Assembly: GCA_020161405.1 (NCBI GenBank)
Contig: JAIUOD010000004.1
Coordinates: forward strand, 124,001-188,000
From: Pseudomonadota bacterium
GTDB lineage: Bacteria; Pseudomonadota; Alphaproteobacteria; Caulobacterales; Aquidulcibacteraceae
Direction: 5' to 3'
Length of the DNA: 64,000 bases
Made by a program: the position numbers and the translations under genes. The notes under the pieces were generated by a model that was not told where the DNA came from, made no database searches, and saw only the letters and a list, made by a program, of their open reading frames with translations. Of the stretch, positions 46,901-56,811 are shown piece after piece (position 1 is the first letter of the stretch; each line of letters begins with the position of its first letter).

Positions 46901-47962
46901 CGCGCAATTGAAAAATTCAAACAAGAAAATTCAAAAGAAATTGAATTTCAAAAATATCTTCAATTCATCGCCCACCAACAATTAAGCGAAATAAGCGACA
47001 TTAAATTGCCGATAGGCTTAAATCTTGATTTGGCAATAGGTGCCGCCCCAATGGGTGCTGAAAATTGGTGCAATAAGAATTTAATCGCAGAAAATATTTC
47101 AATTGGCGCGCCGCCCGACCCACTTGGCCCACAGGGGCAAGTTTGGGGTTTACCACCCTATATTCCGCACAAAATGCTTGAAGATAAATTGTGCAAATTA
47201 GAAGAAATATTTAATGCCAATATGAAATTTGCGGGCGCACTAAGGATTGATCATGCAATGGGTCTAATGCGCCTTTTTTGGGTTCCAGATGGGATGGGCG
47301 GCGCCAATGGTACTTATGTTAATTATCCATTTGAACACATTTTACGCCTATTAAAACTTCTTAGCCATCAAAACCAATGCCTTATAATCGGTGAAGATTT
47401 GGGAACAGTGCCACATGGCTTTAGCGAAAACATGCAAAGCCAAAATATTTTCTCTTATAAAGTTTTACCATTTGAACGTAAGAATGATGAATTTAAACCG
47501 CCACAAAACTATCCGCAAAATAGTTTTACCTGCGCATTCACCCATGATTTGCCACCTTTTGAGGGTTGGTGGAATAGTATCGATATTGATGAGCGTGAAA
47601 CTTTAGATATATTCACCAAAGAAGAAGCAAACAATGCAAGGAAAGATCGAAAAAACGATATTCATTCACTAATCAGAGCTTTAAAAGACAATAATCTTTT
47701 GAATGAAAGTAATTTCAATCAAGATTTAAATGATGACATAATAATAGCAATTCACAAATATATTGCGATAACAGATGCCAAAATCGCCATCATCCAAATT
47801 GAAGATTTAGCGTGCGAAAGCACCTCGGTAAATCTTCCTGGAACTGATAAAGAGCGGCCTAATTGGCAAAGAAAAATTGAAAAAAATATAAGCGAAATTT
47901 TCAACGAAAATAATGTTTTGACTCAAAAAACTATAAAAGCGATGAAATTAAATGGCAGGTAA
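43928..47962 (+). CDS. GlgX-MalQ fusion: glycogen debranching enzyme / 4-alpha-glucanotransferase
   Basis: A 1344-residue two-enzyme protein. Residues 1 to about 660 are a GlgX-type isoamylase: CBM48 start, then GH13 motifs VVFNHSGEG, GFRFDLASVLGR (nucleophile Asp near 328), LIAEPWDC (acid/base Glu near 364) and IAHDGFTLND (near 432). From about 690 the chain is a MalQ-type GH77: INPLHALFGARRDLNSPYYP, LRIDHAMGLMRLFWVPDG (near 1107), IGEDLGTVP (near 1155) and FTHDLPP (near 1205). Both active sites look complete. The pair would clip and then rework glycogen branches. The 5' end is followed by the phosphorylase 140 bp downstream of its stop. Such fusions are known as annotated in some alphaproteobacteria. 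Confidence 0.93.
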   Translation: MGAKIEISKGKPDILGAQFHDNGVNFAVYSKNASKIEICIFDESDIETHKIDLKYKTNDIFHAFVKGLNKGTKYGIRAYGEYCPQNGNWFDPSKLLFDPFALAIDRPFELCDEMLEYGIDSAKKMPKAIVFEPILANPKSNLKFKDLIIYELHIKGFTRKQKNIPVDWRGRFKALGSQPSIEYLKSLGINAVEILPSNAWIDENHLRKLGLKNYWGYNTIGFLTPDPKLAPDGWNEVRECVETLEQNGIETIIDVVFNHSGEGDKFGPNISLRGLDNKTYYMRDDNGEYSNYAGCGNALDCNEEATINLVLDSLRAWRLYGGVHGFRFDLASVLGRGKNGFDANARIFELITNDPILKDCKLIAEPWDCAGYNLSQFPQKWAEWNDKFRDCMRKFWLKNEIGFGEFVSRFCGSQDIFGNKSPDKSINYIIAHDGFTLNDLVSYNQKHNEANGEQNRDGSSDNHSNNHGLEGEIQDIEIITKRKKAMRNLLASLILARGTPMIAMGCEIGHSQKGNNNSYAQDNEINYIDWENIDPELLDFTKKLIALRKNNNAFASDDFYSANPNPIFKNIIFENQYGQPLNDWEWNSPDCNCIKIQINHNDEAFCLIINRGDNDINIELPPNRSNQSWHVEIDTCDLVSGEIEKEDVSIKAKSILVLKQSKSSDPKLRPIDDETLDKLCEIYAIANSWWDVNGNETKVSPASKIAILKSMGIECETYEDGLRSIYEYSQKQLRPLPHIASFDFGDEIKINHISKAGEKPNVSAILLNGKRIEYEIISQNEIILANVIRANSFEIKIKPLEIGIYEIAFENDLNNVCRLIIAPQKAFLPKILERKNVFGYSVQSYSLKRENDQGIGDFTSIKQCLENCQQSGASILAINPLHALFGARRDLNSPYYPSDRRFIDPIYIDISKFKPNCDFTKEQQSPNVLYQDVWAKKRMILQNQFNKKNNWQEFNDFCKQNTQNLDDYALFEAIETVYNADWPQDLKQKSPRAIEKFKQENSKEIEFQKYLQFIAHQQLSEISDIKLPIGLNLDLAIGAAPMGAENWCNKNLIAENISIGAPPDPLGPQGQVWGLPPYIPHKMLEDKLCKLEEIFNANMKFAGALRIDHAMGLMRLFWVPDGMGGANGTYVNYPFEHILRLLKLLSHQNQCLIIGEDLGTVPHGFSENMQSQNIFSYKVLPFERKNDEFKPPQNYPQNSFTCAFTHDLPPFEGWWNSIDIDERETLDIFTKEEANNARKDRKNDIHSLIRALKDNNLLNESNFNQDLNDDIIIAIHKYIAITDAKIAIIQIEDLACESTSVNLPGTDKERPNWQRKIEKNISEIFNENNVLTQKTIKAMKLNGR

Positions 47963-48102
47963 AATGCGCTATTTATATAAAAATAGCAAAAAAAGCGATT
48001 TTACGATTTGCCAAACCATATGTTTTTGTGGCAGTTAATAATTCTAAATTATGCGGTTTGAATCGTGCGCAATCGATTTCATTTGCAAAAACTATGTAAA
48101 TT

Positions 48103-50553
48103 ATGGGCGTTCTAATGAATAATCTACTATCTCCTGAATTGGAAGAAAATGTAAAATTGCCACCTTTGGCGGACAAAATTGTCGATTGCTTAATGTATCG
48201 CATCGGCAAAGACACAAAGGCAGCGCGCCCACATGATTGGCTTGCAGCCACCGTTCTTACAATTCGTGACGGTATTATTGATAAATGGATGGCATCAACC
48301 CGCGCCGCGCACCGCGCAGGGGCAAAAAGGGTTTATTATTTATCATTAGAATTTCTTATCGGTCGCCTTTTACGTGATAGTCTTTCAAACCTTGGCGTCA
48401 TGGAAGAAATCAAAACCGCCCTTGATGCGCTTGGCGTTGAGCTTGATGTAATTCGTGAAATTGAACCTGATGCAGCTTTGGGTAATGGTGGCCTTGGGCG
48501 TCTTGCGGCATGTTTTATGGAAAGCTTGGCATCGCTTGATTTACCTGCTTATGGTTATGGCATTCGTTATGTAAATGGTATGTTCCGCCAAAGGATTGAT
48601 AATGGCTGGCAGGTTGAATTGCCTGAAACTTGGCTTGAATATGGCAATCAATGGGAATTTGAACGCCGTGAAAGTGCATATAAAGTATCATTTGGCGGCC
48701 GTGTTGAGGCCGATGAAACCGGCCTTACAAAATGGATTGCTGGCGAATCTGTTATTGCATCGGCGGTTGATACGCCTGTTGTCGGTTATCAGGGTAAGCG
48801 CGTTAATACGCTTCGCCTTTGGACTGCGCATGCAATTGATCCAATTCGCCTTGATGCTTTTAACGCGGGCGATCATATTGGTGCATTAGAAGGTAAAAAC
48901 CGCGCCGAATCTTTAACCCGCGTTTTATATCCTGCCGATAGCTCCCCTGCGGGCCAAGAATTACGCCTTCGTCAAGAATATTTCTTTTCTTCAGCTTCTA
49001 TTCAGGACATTGTGCGCCGTCACATTCAATATTCGGGCGATATTCGCACTTTGCCAGATAAGGTTGCAATTCAGCTTAATGACACCCACCCTGCGGTCTC
49101 TGTGGCGGAATTGATGCGCATATTGCTTGATGTGCATAATTTGACATTTGATGAGGCATGGAAAATCACCATCGCAACCTTTGGCTATACAAATCATACT
49201 TTATTGCCAGAAGCACTTGAATCTTGGCCTTTACCATTATTCGAGCGTTTATTGCCGCGCCACATGCAAATTATTTATGCGATTAACGCCAAAATATTGC
49301 GTGAAGCGCGCATTGCAAAACCTGATGATAACGAATTTGTATCGCAAATTTCATTGATTGATGAGCATGGCGAACGCCGCGTTCGTATGGCGAATTTGGC
49401 TTTTGTTGGTTCGCATTCGGTAAATGGGGTTGCCGCGCTTCATACACAATTAATGCGTAAAACCGTGTTTTCTGGGCTTCATCAATTATATCCAACACGT
49501 ATTAATAACAAAACCAATGGGATAACACCGCGTCGTTGGCTTTATCAATGCAACACTGGCCTTGTGAACCTAACCAAAGAAGCAATTGGCGATGGCTTTT
49601 TAACTGATTTAACCAAAATTGCCGATTTAAATAAATTCGCCGATGATAGTGAGTTCCAAAAGAAATTTATGGAAGTTAAGTATCAAAACAAAGTATCATT
49701 ATCGGAATATTTGCTCAAATTGACGGGCGTAAAACTTGACCCTAATGCAATGTTTGACGTGCAAATTAAGCGCATTCATGAATATAAGCGCCAACTTTTG
49801 AATATTATTGAAACCATTGTTTTATATAATCAAATTCGCAATCACCCCGAACGTGATTGGATACCACGCGTAAAATTATTCGCTGGCAAAGCCGCAAGTT
49901 CTTATTATCGTGCAAAGCAAATCATCAAGCTTGCCAATGATGTTGCGCGCCGTATTAATTCAGATCCAAGTGTAGGTGATTTACTAAAAGTGGTTTTCCC
50001 ACCAAATTATAATGTTTCAATGGCTGAAATGATTGTGCCAGCCGCCGATTTATCAGAGCAAATTTCAACCGCAGGGCTTGAAGCATCGGGCACAGGCAAT
50101 ATGAAACTTGCGCTTAATGGCGCGCTTACTATTGGTACATTGGATGGCGCCAATATTGAGATTAAAGATAATGTTGGAATTGATAATATTTTCATTTTCG
50201 GCAAAACCGCACAGCAAGTTGCTGATATACGCCATAATGGATATCAACCTTCTGAAATCATCAACTCCCATGCCGAACTTGCGCAGGCTTTGCATGAAAT
50301 AAATGATGGCCTATTCTCTCCTGATGATGTCAATCGTTATAAGGATTTGGTGCATGATTTGCATGTTTCCGATTGGTTCATGCTAATGGCAGATTTTGAA
50401 GATTATTACGATACGCAACGCAATATTGACAAAGCATGGAAAAACCAGTCTTCTTGGGCAAAGAAAGCTATTCATAATACTGCCAATATGTCGTGGTTCT
50501 CTTCCGACAGGACAATATCTGAATATGCTTCGGACATCTGGAGAGTGATTTGA
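48103..50553 (+). CDS. glgP: Glycogen phosphorylase
   Basis: An 816-residue PLP-dependent GT35 phosphorylase that releases glucose 1-phosphate from glycogen. The PLP lysine sits in EASGTGNMKLALNGALTIGT (near residue 667), and the phosphate/PLP region VQLNDTHPAVSVAELMR, together with RIHEYKRQLLN (about 550), is intact. Length is typical. Start ATG at 48103; a second in-frame ATG four codons on is possible. The stop TGA overlaps the TTG start of glgB (TTGA), so translation is coupled. Confidence 0.97.
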   Translation: MGVLMNNLLSPELEENVKLPPLADKIVDCLMYRIGKDTKAARPHDWLAATVLTIRDGIIDKWMASTRAAHRAGAKRVYYLSLEFLIGRLLRDSLSNLGVMEEIKTALDALGVELDVIREIEPDAALGNGGLGRLAACFMESLASLDLPAYGYGIRYVNGMFRQRIDNGWQVELPETWLEYGNQWEFERRESAYKVSFGGRVEADETGLTKWIAGESVIASAVDTPVVGYQGKRVNTLRLWTAHAIDPIRLDAFNAGDHIGALEGKNRAESLTRVLYPADSSPAGQELRLRQEYFFSSASIQDIVRRHIQYSGDIRTLPDKVAIQLNDTHPAVSVAELMRILLDVHNLTFDEAWKITIATFGYTNHTLLPEALESWPLPLFERLLPRHMQIIYAINAKILREARIAKPDDNEFVSQISLIDEHGERRVRMANLAFVGSHSVNGVAALHTQLMRKTVFSGLHQLYPTRINNKTNGITPRRWLYQCNTGLVNLTKEAIGDGFLTDLTKIADLNKFADDSEFQKKFMEVKYQNKVSLSEYLLKLTGVKLDPNAMFDVQIKRIHEYKRQLLNIIETIVLYNQIRNHPERDWIPRVKLFAGKAASSYYRAKQIIKLANDVARRINSDPSVGDLLKVVFPPNYNVSMAEMIVPAADLSEQISTAGLEASGTGNMKLALNGALTIGTLDGANIEIKDNVGIDNIFIFGKTAQQVADIRHNGYQPSEIINSHAELAQALHEINDGLFSPDDVNRYKDLVHDLHVSDWFMLMADFEDYYDTQRNIDKAWKNQSSWAKKAIHNTANMSWFSSDRTISEYASDIWRVI

Positions 50554-52706
50554 TTTTAAACCCGTCTGAAATTGATGCAATTGTAAACGGGACACATAAT
50601 TCCCCATTCTCTATTTTGGGGCTTCAGAAGATTGAAAATAAAATGATTGCGCGCACCTATATTATGGGTGCGCAATCTGTGATTGCCTTTAATGCCAAAG
50701 GTAAAAAGCTTGGTGAATTGAATCAAATCCACCCCAACGGCTTATTTGAGGGTGAGGTTAAAACTAAGAATTTCGAACCAATTACTTATCGCGCAAAATC
50801 GGGTGAGCATGAATGGCTTGTAACCTGCCCTTATACATTTGCGCCAATCATTGGGCCGATTGATGATTATCTTATCAATGAAGGCCGCCATTTAAGGCTT
50901 TTTGACATTTTGGGTGCGCATGTAAAGCATCATCAAGGATATGATGGAATTCATTTTGCGGTTTGGGCGCCCAATGCACAGAGGGTTGCCCTTGTTGGTG
51001 ATTTCAATGATTGGGATGGGCGCAAACATATTATGCGCGCGCGCCATGATACTGGAATTTGGGAAATTTTTATTCCAAATATTAGTGATGGGCGAATTTA
51101 TAAATATCTTGTGATTGATAAAAATGGCAACGCATTACCATTAAAAGCTGACCCATTCGCATTCCAAAGTGAATTAAGACCAAATACAGGATCGATAGTT
51201 GCCAAACCAATTGAATTTGAATGGGATGATGAAAATCACCGTCAATTTTGGAAAAATAATGATGCCAGAACCAAACCCATTTCAATCTATGAAGTTCAGG
51301 CAGGTTCATGGCAGCGTGGTTATCAGGGCGAATTTTTAAATTGGGATCAATTATCTGATACATTAATACCCTATGTTCTTGAAATGGGTTTCACGCATAT
51401 TGAGTTTTTGCCAATCTCTGAATATCCACTTGATGAATCATGGGGTTATCAAACCACTGGCCTTTATGCACCAAGTGCAAGATTTGGCAGCCCTGAAGCC
51501 TTTGCACGATTTGTAAATAATGCCCACAAATCAGGGCTTGGAATTATTCTTGATTGGGTTCCCGCGCATTTCCCAAGTGATGCGCATGGATTATCACGCT
51601 TTGATGGCACTGCGCTTTATGAACATGAAGACCCACGCCTTGGCTTTCATCCAGATTGGACGACCTTTATTTATAATTTTGGTCGGCGTGAGGTTTTATC
51701 CTATCTTGTAAACAACGCCCTTTATTGGGCCGAAAAATTCCATATTGATGGCCTTCGTGTCGATGCAGTGGCATCCATGCTTTACCGCGATTATTCGCGT
51801 AAAGAAGGTGAATGGCTTCCAAATTCTGAAGGTGGGCGCGAAAATTGGGAAGCGGTAAATTTCCTACAAATCACCAATAAAGAATTACGCGAAAATGCCA
51901 AAGGCTTTTTGACTATTGCCGAAGAAAGCACATCATGGCCGGGCGTAACCCATCAAGGAAATCGTGAGGCTTTGGGCTTTAATTTCAAATGGAATATGGG
52001 CTTTATGAATGACACATTGCGCTATTTATCGCGCGATCCCATTCATAGATCTTATCACCATAATGACATAACTTTTGGAATTACTTATGCTTTTTCTGAA
52101 AGCTTTGTTTTGCCATTATCGCATGATGAAGTGGTGCATGGTAAGGGAAGTCTTTTAAATAAAATGGCGGGCAATGAATGGCAAAAATTTGCCAATTTGC
52201 GCGCTTATTATGCCCTTATGTGGTGCTATCCTGGTAAGAAACTTTTATTCATGGGGCAAGAATTTGCCCAAGCCCGTGAATGGTCAGAAGCACGCGGCCT
52301 TGATTGGCATCATTTGGATGATGCAAAACATAATGGAATTAAAACCCTTGTTAAGGATTTGAACAAAACCTACAAAACTTTTGCCGCCCTTCACGCGCGC
52401 GATTGCGACCCATCGGGGTTTGAATGGGTTGTTGTAAATGATAGCCAAAATAGCGTGTTTGCTTTTTTGCGTTTTGCGCAAAATTCAATGCCTATTTTAG
52501 TAGTTACAAATTTCAGTGGTCAAAAACTTGATAATTATCAAATGAACTTACGAATAGAAGGAAAATGGCGCGAAATACTTAATAGCGATAGCGAAATTTA
52601 TGGCGGATCTAACTGCGGCAATTTAGGCAGTGTGATTTGCGAAAATGGGATTTTACAATTAACAATTCCAGCATTATCAACAATAATATTCGAAAATTTC
52701 ACATGA
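50550..52706 (+). CDS. glgB: 1,4-alpha-glucan branching enzyme
   Basis: A 718-residue GH13 branching enzyme. An N-terminal CBM48 region (VWAPNAQRVALVGDFNDWDG) precedes the catalytic barrel with LRVDAVASMLYRDYSRKEGE (nucleophile Asp near 404), IAEESTSWPGVT (Glu near 457) and LSHDEVVHGKGSLL (near 524). The start is TTG at 50550, overlapping the glgP stop, with GGAG five bases upstream; no nearby ATG would preserve the N-terminus. It makes the alpha-1,6 branches of glycogen. Confidence 0.97.
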   Translation: MILNPSEIDAIVNGTHNSPFSILGLQKIENKMIARTYIMGAQSVIAFNAKGKKLGELNQIHPNGLFEGEVKTKNFEPITYRAKSGEHEWLVTCPYTFAPIIGPIDDYLINEGRHLRLFDILGAHVKHHQGYDGIHFAVWAPNAQRVALVGDFNDWDGRKHIMRARHDTGIWEIFIPNISDGRIYKYLVIDKNGNALPLKADPFAFQSELRPNTGSIVAKPIEFEWDDENHRQFWKNNDARTKPISIYEVQAGSWQRGYQGEFLNWDQLSDTLIPYVLEMGFTHIEFLPISEYPLDESWGYQTTGLYAPSARFGSPEAFARFVNNAHKSGLGIILDWVPAHFPSDAHGLSRFDGTALYEHEDPRLGFHPDWTTFIYNFGRREVLSYLVNNALYWAEKFHIDGLRVDAVASMLYRDYSRKEGEWLPNSEGGRENWEAVNFLQITNKELRENAKGFLTIAEESTSWPGVTHQGNREALGFNFKWNMGFMNDTLRYLSRDPIHRSYHHNDITFGITYAFSESFVLPLSHDEVVHGKGSLLNKMAGNEWQKFANLRAYYALMWCYPGKKLLFMGQEFAQAREWSEARGLDWHHLDDAKHNGIKTLVKDLNKTYKTFAALHARDCDPSGFEWVVVNDSQNSVFAFLRFAQNSMPILVVTNFSGQKLDNYQMNLRIEGKWREILNSDSEIYGGSNCGNLGSVICENGILQLTIPALSTIIFENFT

Positions 52707-52730
52707 TTGAAATTTCAAAAGGGGGAGTGC

Positions 52731-53993
52731 ATGAAATCTTTGGTTACAAGACCATTATCACGCGATACAATGGCATATGTTCTTGCAGGGGGCCGTGGCT
52801 CAAGACTTAAGGAATTAACCCAAGTTCGTGCCAAGCCTGCGGTTTATTTTGGCGGCAAATCGCGTATCATTGATTTTGCACTTTCCAATGCCTTAAATTC
52901 TGGTATTCGCCGCTTTGGCATTGCCACACAATATAAAGCCCATTCATTAATTCGTCACCTCCAATATGGCTGGAACTTCTTTAGACCAGAGCGTAACGAA
53001 AGTTTTGACATTTTACCCGCTTCACAACGTGTATCAGAAACCCAATGGTATGATGGAACGGCGGATGCGGTTTATCAAAATCTAGACATCATCCAAGACC
53101 ATAATCCTGAATATATGCTTATCCTTGCGGGGGATCATATTTATAAAATGGATTATGAAGTAATGTTACAACAGCATGTAAATATGCAAGCTGATGTAAC
53201 AATTGCCTGTATGGAAGTGCCACTTAAAGAAGCAACCGCCTTTGGTGTTATGAATGTTGATAAAAATGGCATTATAACTGACTTTATTGAAAAGCCGGAA
53301 AATCCACCACCAATGCCAGGAAAGCCTGATATTGCACTGGTTTCAATGGGTATTTATGTTTTCAAAACCAGCTTTTTGGCGCAAAAATTAATTGAAGATG
53401 CCAATAATCCAAACTCAAGCCGTGACTTTGGTAAAGACATTATCCCAGAAATTGTTAAAAATGGCAAAGCAGTTGCACACGAATTTTCACTAAGCTGCGT
53501 TCGCGCTGAAAATGAGGCCGAAAGTTATTGGCGCGATGTTGGAACGGTTGATGCCTATTGGGAAGCAAGCATGGATTTAACCCATGTAACCCCAAAACTT
53601 GATTTATATGATAGGGCATGGCCAATTTGGACGCATTCGGAAATCACGCCACCAGCTAAATTCGTTCATGATGTTGATGGCAGACGTGGGCAGGCACTTT
53701 CAAGCCTTGTTTCTGGTGGTTGTATTGTATCAGGTGCAACAGTTCGCAATAGCCTTTTAAGTTCGCACGCCCATGTTCATTCTTATGCAAGCCTTGATCA
53801 AGCTGTTGTGCTTCCATCATGCAATATTGGTCAAGGTGCGCGCATTACCAAGGCAATCATTGACCGCGGTGTAAAAATCCCCAATGGTTTGGTGATTGGC
53901 GAAGACCCAGTTTTAGACAAACAAAGATTTAGGCGTACCGAAAATGGCGTATGCCTTGTAACACAGGACATGATTAACCGTTTGGAATTATAA
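52731..53993 (+). CDS. glgC: Glucose-1-phosphate adenylyltransferase (ADP-glucose pyrophosphorylase)
   Basis: A 420-residue nucleotidyltransferase that makes ADP-glucose, the rate-controlling step of glycogen synthesis. [17 protein letters not shown] is the nucleotide loop, followed by [32 protein letters not shown] and a C-terminal left-handed beta-helix with hexapeptide pattern. The ATG at 52731 is used, behind GGGGGAG; an in-frame TTG at 52707 would add eight residues not found in the family. The stop overlaps the glgA start (TAATG). Confidence 0.97.
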   Translation: MKSLVTRPLSRDTMAYVLAGGRGSRLKELTQVRAKPAVYFGGKSRIIDFALSNALNSGIRRFGIATQYKAHSLIRHLQYGWNFFRPERNESFDILPASQRVSETQWYDGTADAVYQNLDIIQDHNPEYMLILAGDHIYKMDYEVMLQQHVNMQADVTIACMEVPLKEATAFGVMNVDKNGIITDFIEKPENPPPMPGKPDIALVSMGIYVFKTSFLAQKLIEDANNPNSSRDFGKDIIPEIVKNGKAVAHEFSLSCVRAENEAESYWRDVGTVDAYWEASMDLTHVTPKLDLYDRAWPIWTHSEITPPAKFVHDVDGRRGQALSSLVSGGCIVSGATVRNSLLSSHAHVHSYASLDQAVVLPSCNIGQGARITKAIIDRGVKIPNGLVIGEDPVLDKQRFRRTENGVCLVTQDMINRLEL

Positions 53994-55441
53994 TGCAGGT
54001 TTTAAGCGTAGCATCGGAAATATATCCTTTAATCAAAACTGGTGGCCTTGCCGATGTGGTGGGCGCATTGCCAGAGGCATTGGAAAAAAATGGTGTTAAG
54101 GTAAAAACCCTTATTCCACTTTATGCATCAATTGCCGCCAAGCTTGGTAAAGGAAAATTACTTTTCGAATATGATAATCTATTGGGTGAAAAGGCCAAAT
54201 TAATGGCTTTCAACCATGATGGGTTGGATATTATTGCGCTTGATGCCCCTTCCCTTTTTAATCGCGCGGGCGGGCCTTATATTGATGAAAATGGAATTGA
54301 TTTTGCCGATAATTGGAAACGCTTTGCAGCCCTTTCAAAAGCGGCAAGTGATATTGCCGGCGGAATTTTAAAATCTTATGCGCCCGATATAATTCATTGC
54401 CATGATTGGCAGGCCGCCCTTACCCCTGTTTATATGCGTTATGGCAATGAGCGCGCAAAAAAAACCAAATCAATCGTAACCATTCATAATATCGCATTTC
54501 AGGGGAGATATGGTGCAAATATTTTTGAAGGTCTTGAATTACCCACCGAAGCCTTTGGCATTGAAGGCATTGAATATTATGGCGATTTAAGCTTCCTTAA
54601 AGGTGGCCTTGCACTTTGCGATATAATAACAACTGTTTCACCAACCTATGCCCAAGAAATTGTAACACAAGAATTTGGCATGGGTTTAGAAGGCTTAATT
54701 GGCGCGCGTTTTAGCGATGTGATTGGTATTGTAAATGGGATTGATGATAAAATTTGGAACCCAAAAACCGATAATTTAATCCCTGAAAATTATGATGCAA
54801 AATCACTTACTGCAAGGGTTAAAAATCGCCGTAAAATCGAAGAAGCTTTTGGACTAAAGCGTGCGCGCGGCCCAATTTATTGTGTTGTATCGCGTCTTAC
54901 ATGGCAAAAGGGCATGGATATTTTGGTCGATATTTGTGAAGCCCTTACCCATATTGGGGTGCGCGTCGCCATTCTTGGCACTGGCGAAGCCCAAATTGAA
55001 AACGCCTTTGTTGCTGCTTCAAAAAAGTTTCGCGGTAAGATTGGTACAATTATTGGCTATGATGAAAATCTATCGCATATTTTACAAAGTGGCTCTGATG
55101 GAATTTTAATTCCATCGCGCTTTGAGCCATGCGGCCTTACCCAATTATATGGTTTGAAATATGGCTGTGTTCCAATTGTTGCCCGCACTGGCGGCCTTGC
55201 CGATACTATTATTGACGCCAATGAAGCGGCATTAAACGCGGGTTTGGCAACGGGCTTTCAATTCAATAAAGTCACGCAGCATGAATTATATCATGCCATC
55301 GCCCGTGCAACCGAAATTTATAATGACAAAAAGCAATGGGCACAAATACAACGTAATGGCATGAAAGCTGATTTTTCATGGAATAAATCGGGTAAAAAAT
55401 ATGCCGAGCTTTATGAAAAATTACTAACGCGCGACATTTAA
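53993..55441 (+). CDS. glgA: Glycogen synthase
   Basis: A 482-residue GT5 enzyme that adds glucose from ADP-glucose to glycogen. The ADP-glucose site KTGGLADVVGALPEAL (about 15-30) and the C-terminal PSRFEPCGLTQLYGLKYG with GGLADT are present. Length is normal for the bacterial family. It ends the glycogen cluster; its stop overlaps the convergent outer-membrane efflux gene by 4 bp. Confidence 0.97.
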   Translation: MQVLSVASEIYPLIKTGGLADVVGALPEALEKNGVKVKTLIPLYASIAAKLGKGKLLFEYDNLLGEKAKLMAFNHDGLDIIALDAPSLFNRAGGPYIDENGIDFADNWKRFAALSKAASDIAGGILKSYAPDIIHCHDWQAALTPVYMRYGNERAKKTKSIVTIHNIAFQGRYGANIFEGLELPTEAFGIEGIEYYGDLSFLKGGLALCDIITTVSPTYAQEIVTQEFGMGLEGLIGARFSDVIGIVNGIDDKIWNPKTDNLIPENYDAKSLTARVKNRRKIEEAFGLKRARGPIYCVVSRLTWQKGMDILVDICEALTHIGVRVAILGTGEAQIENAFVAASKKFRGKIGTIIGYDENLSHILQSGSDGILIPSRFEPCGLTQLYGLKYGCVPIVARTGGLADTIIDANEAALNAGLATGFQFNKVTQHELYHAIARATEIYNDKKQWAQIQRNGMKADFSWNKSGKKYAELYEKLLTRDI

Positions 55442-56811
55442 AAATCATCATCATTTGATAAAGCAGAATAAAGCCCTATCAAATTGTTTGCGCGTAAAGT
55501 TTGCAAATTAAGCAATGTGGCCTGTGCATTATTCAAATTTCTTTGCGCCAGTAAAAGCGGAAGATAATTATCAATGCCAACTTCAAAACGGCGTTTTGCA
55601 AGGAAAACGCTTTTGCGATAATTCTCAACCGCTGCGCTTTGATCTTTTATTCGCGCTTCTATTTGCGCGCGTGTGTTCAAAGCCTGCGATACATCATTAA
55701 AGGCCGAATTTATTGCTTTTTCATATTGATGGATTAATGCATCGCGATTAAGGCGCGCATTATCTATATTAATATCACTTGCACCATTATCAAAAATTGG
55801 CGCACTAATGCTTGGTGTGATTAAGAACCTTGGGCCAGCAAGTAAATTAAGTAATTCATTACTTGCAAAGCCAAAGGATGCCGTAAGATTAATACTTGGA
55901 AACTTTTGGGCACGTGCCGCGGTCAAATTGGCATTTGCACCACTTAATGCATGTTCAGCTGCCATAATATCAGGGCGCGCCAAAAGCACATCAGACGGAA
56001 GACCAATTGCAACTTCGGCAATTGTAAAATCACTTTTAAGACCATTTGGCAAAAATTCCAAAACCCCCTGCCCACCTGCAAGGAAAACCAATGTTGATTT
56101 ATCATTTTCCAATTTGGTTTGCGTTGCCTTAAGGCTTGCAATTAATTCATTTAATTGCGCCTCAACCGAATTAGCATCTAAATCATTTGCAACGCCATAT
56201 TTTTGACGCCCCTTTACGATTTTTGCGGTTTCTTGAAGCGATGCAATATTGGATTTTAAAATCTCAATTTGCGTCATATCACTTGCTATATTTACCCATG
56301 CATTTGCAAGTGTCGTAATATAGGCAATCTTTATCGCTTTTTGGTTCTCAAGCGCCGAATAAAAATTCTCTTCGCTGGCTTTTTGAAGAGATTTTAAACG
56401 ATCAAAAAAATCAATTTCATATGATGGAACAGATGCGCCAAATGTATAAGTGTCGGTTAAAATATCGCCCGATTTTCCACTTAAATCCGAACTTGCGACA
56501 CCACGCAAAGATGGCTTACGCGCAATTTTTGCAAGCTCTAAAGTATTTTGCGCTTTTTGGGTGTTTATAGCGGCAATTTTCAAATCTTTATTTTGTTTTA
56601 GGCCATAATCAATTGCAAAAATAAGATTTTGGTTTTTATAAAATTCGCGCCATTTCACACCACTTGCGGCAATATATTTTGCATCAGGTAGGTTTGGAAA
56701 ATAAGGGGCAATTTTATTATCCGCCATTTTATTTTCAACTAATGGCTTTTCAAAATGCGAACATGCACCCAAAACCAACAAAGAAGTTAAAGTGAAATAT
56801 TTTAATTTCAT
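55438..56811 (-). CDS. RND efflux outer-membrane lipoprotein (NodT/OprM type)
   Basis: A 457-residue TolC-like outer-membrane factor. Lipobox LGAC near residue 17 marks it as a lipoprotein. Two helical repeats show the family pattern (KIAAINTQKAQNTLELAKIA and a later KSVFLAKRRFEVGIDNYLPL block), and the outer-barrel stretches ANLTAARAQKFPSINLTASF are typical of NodT. It starts within the last four bases of the RND permease gene, so the three pump genes are coupled in the order adaptor, permease, outer-membrane factor. Confidence 0.9.
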   Translation of the reverse strand: MKLKYFTLTSLLVLGACSHFEKPLVENKMADNKIAPYFPNLPDAKYIAASGVKWREFYKNQNLIFAIDYGLKQNKDLKIAAINTQKAQNTLELAKIARKPSLRGVASSDLSGKSGDILTDTYTFGASVPSYEIDFFDRLKSLQKASEENFYSALENQKAIKIAYITTLANAWVNIASDMTQIEILKSNIASLQETAKIVKGRQKYGVANDLDANSVEAQLNELIASLKATQTKLENDKSTLVFLAGGQGVLEFLPNGLKSDFTIAEVAIGLPSDVLLARPDIMAAEHALSGANANLTAARAQKFPSINLTASFGFASNELLNLLAGPRFLITPSISAPIFDNGASDINIDNARLNRDALIHQYEKAINSAFNDVSQALNTRAQIEARIKDQSAAVENYRKSVFLAKRRFEVGIDNYLPLLLAQRNLNNAQATLLNLQTLRANNLIGLYSALSNDDDF

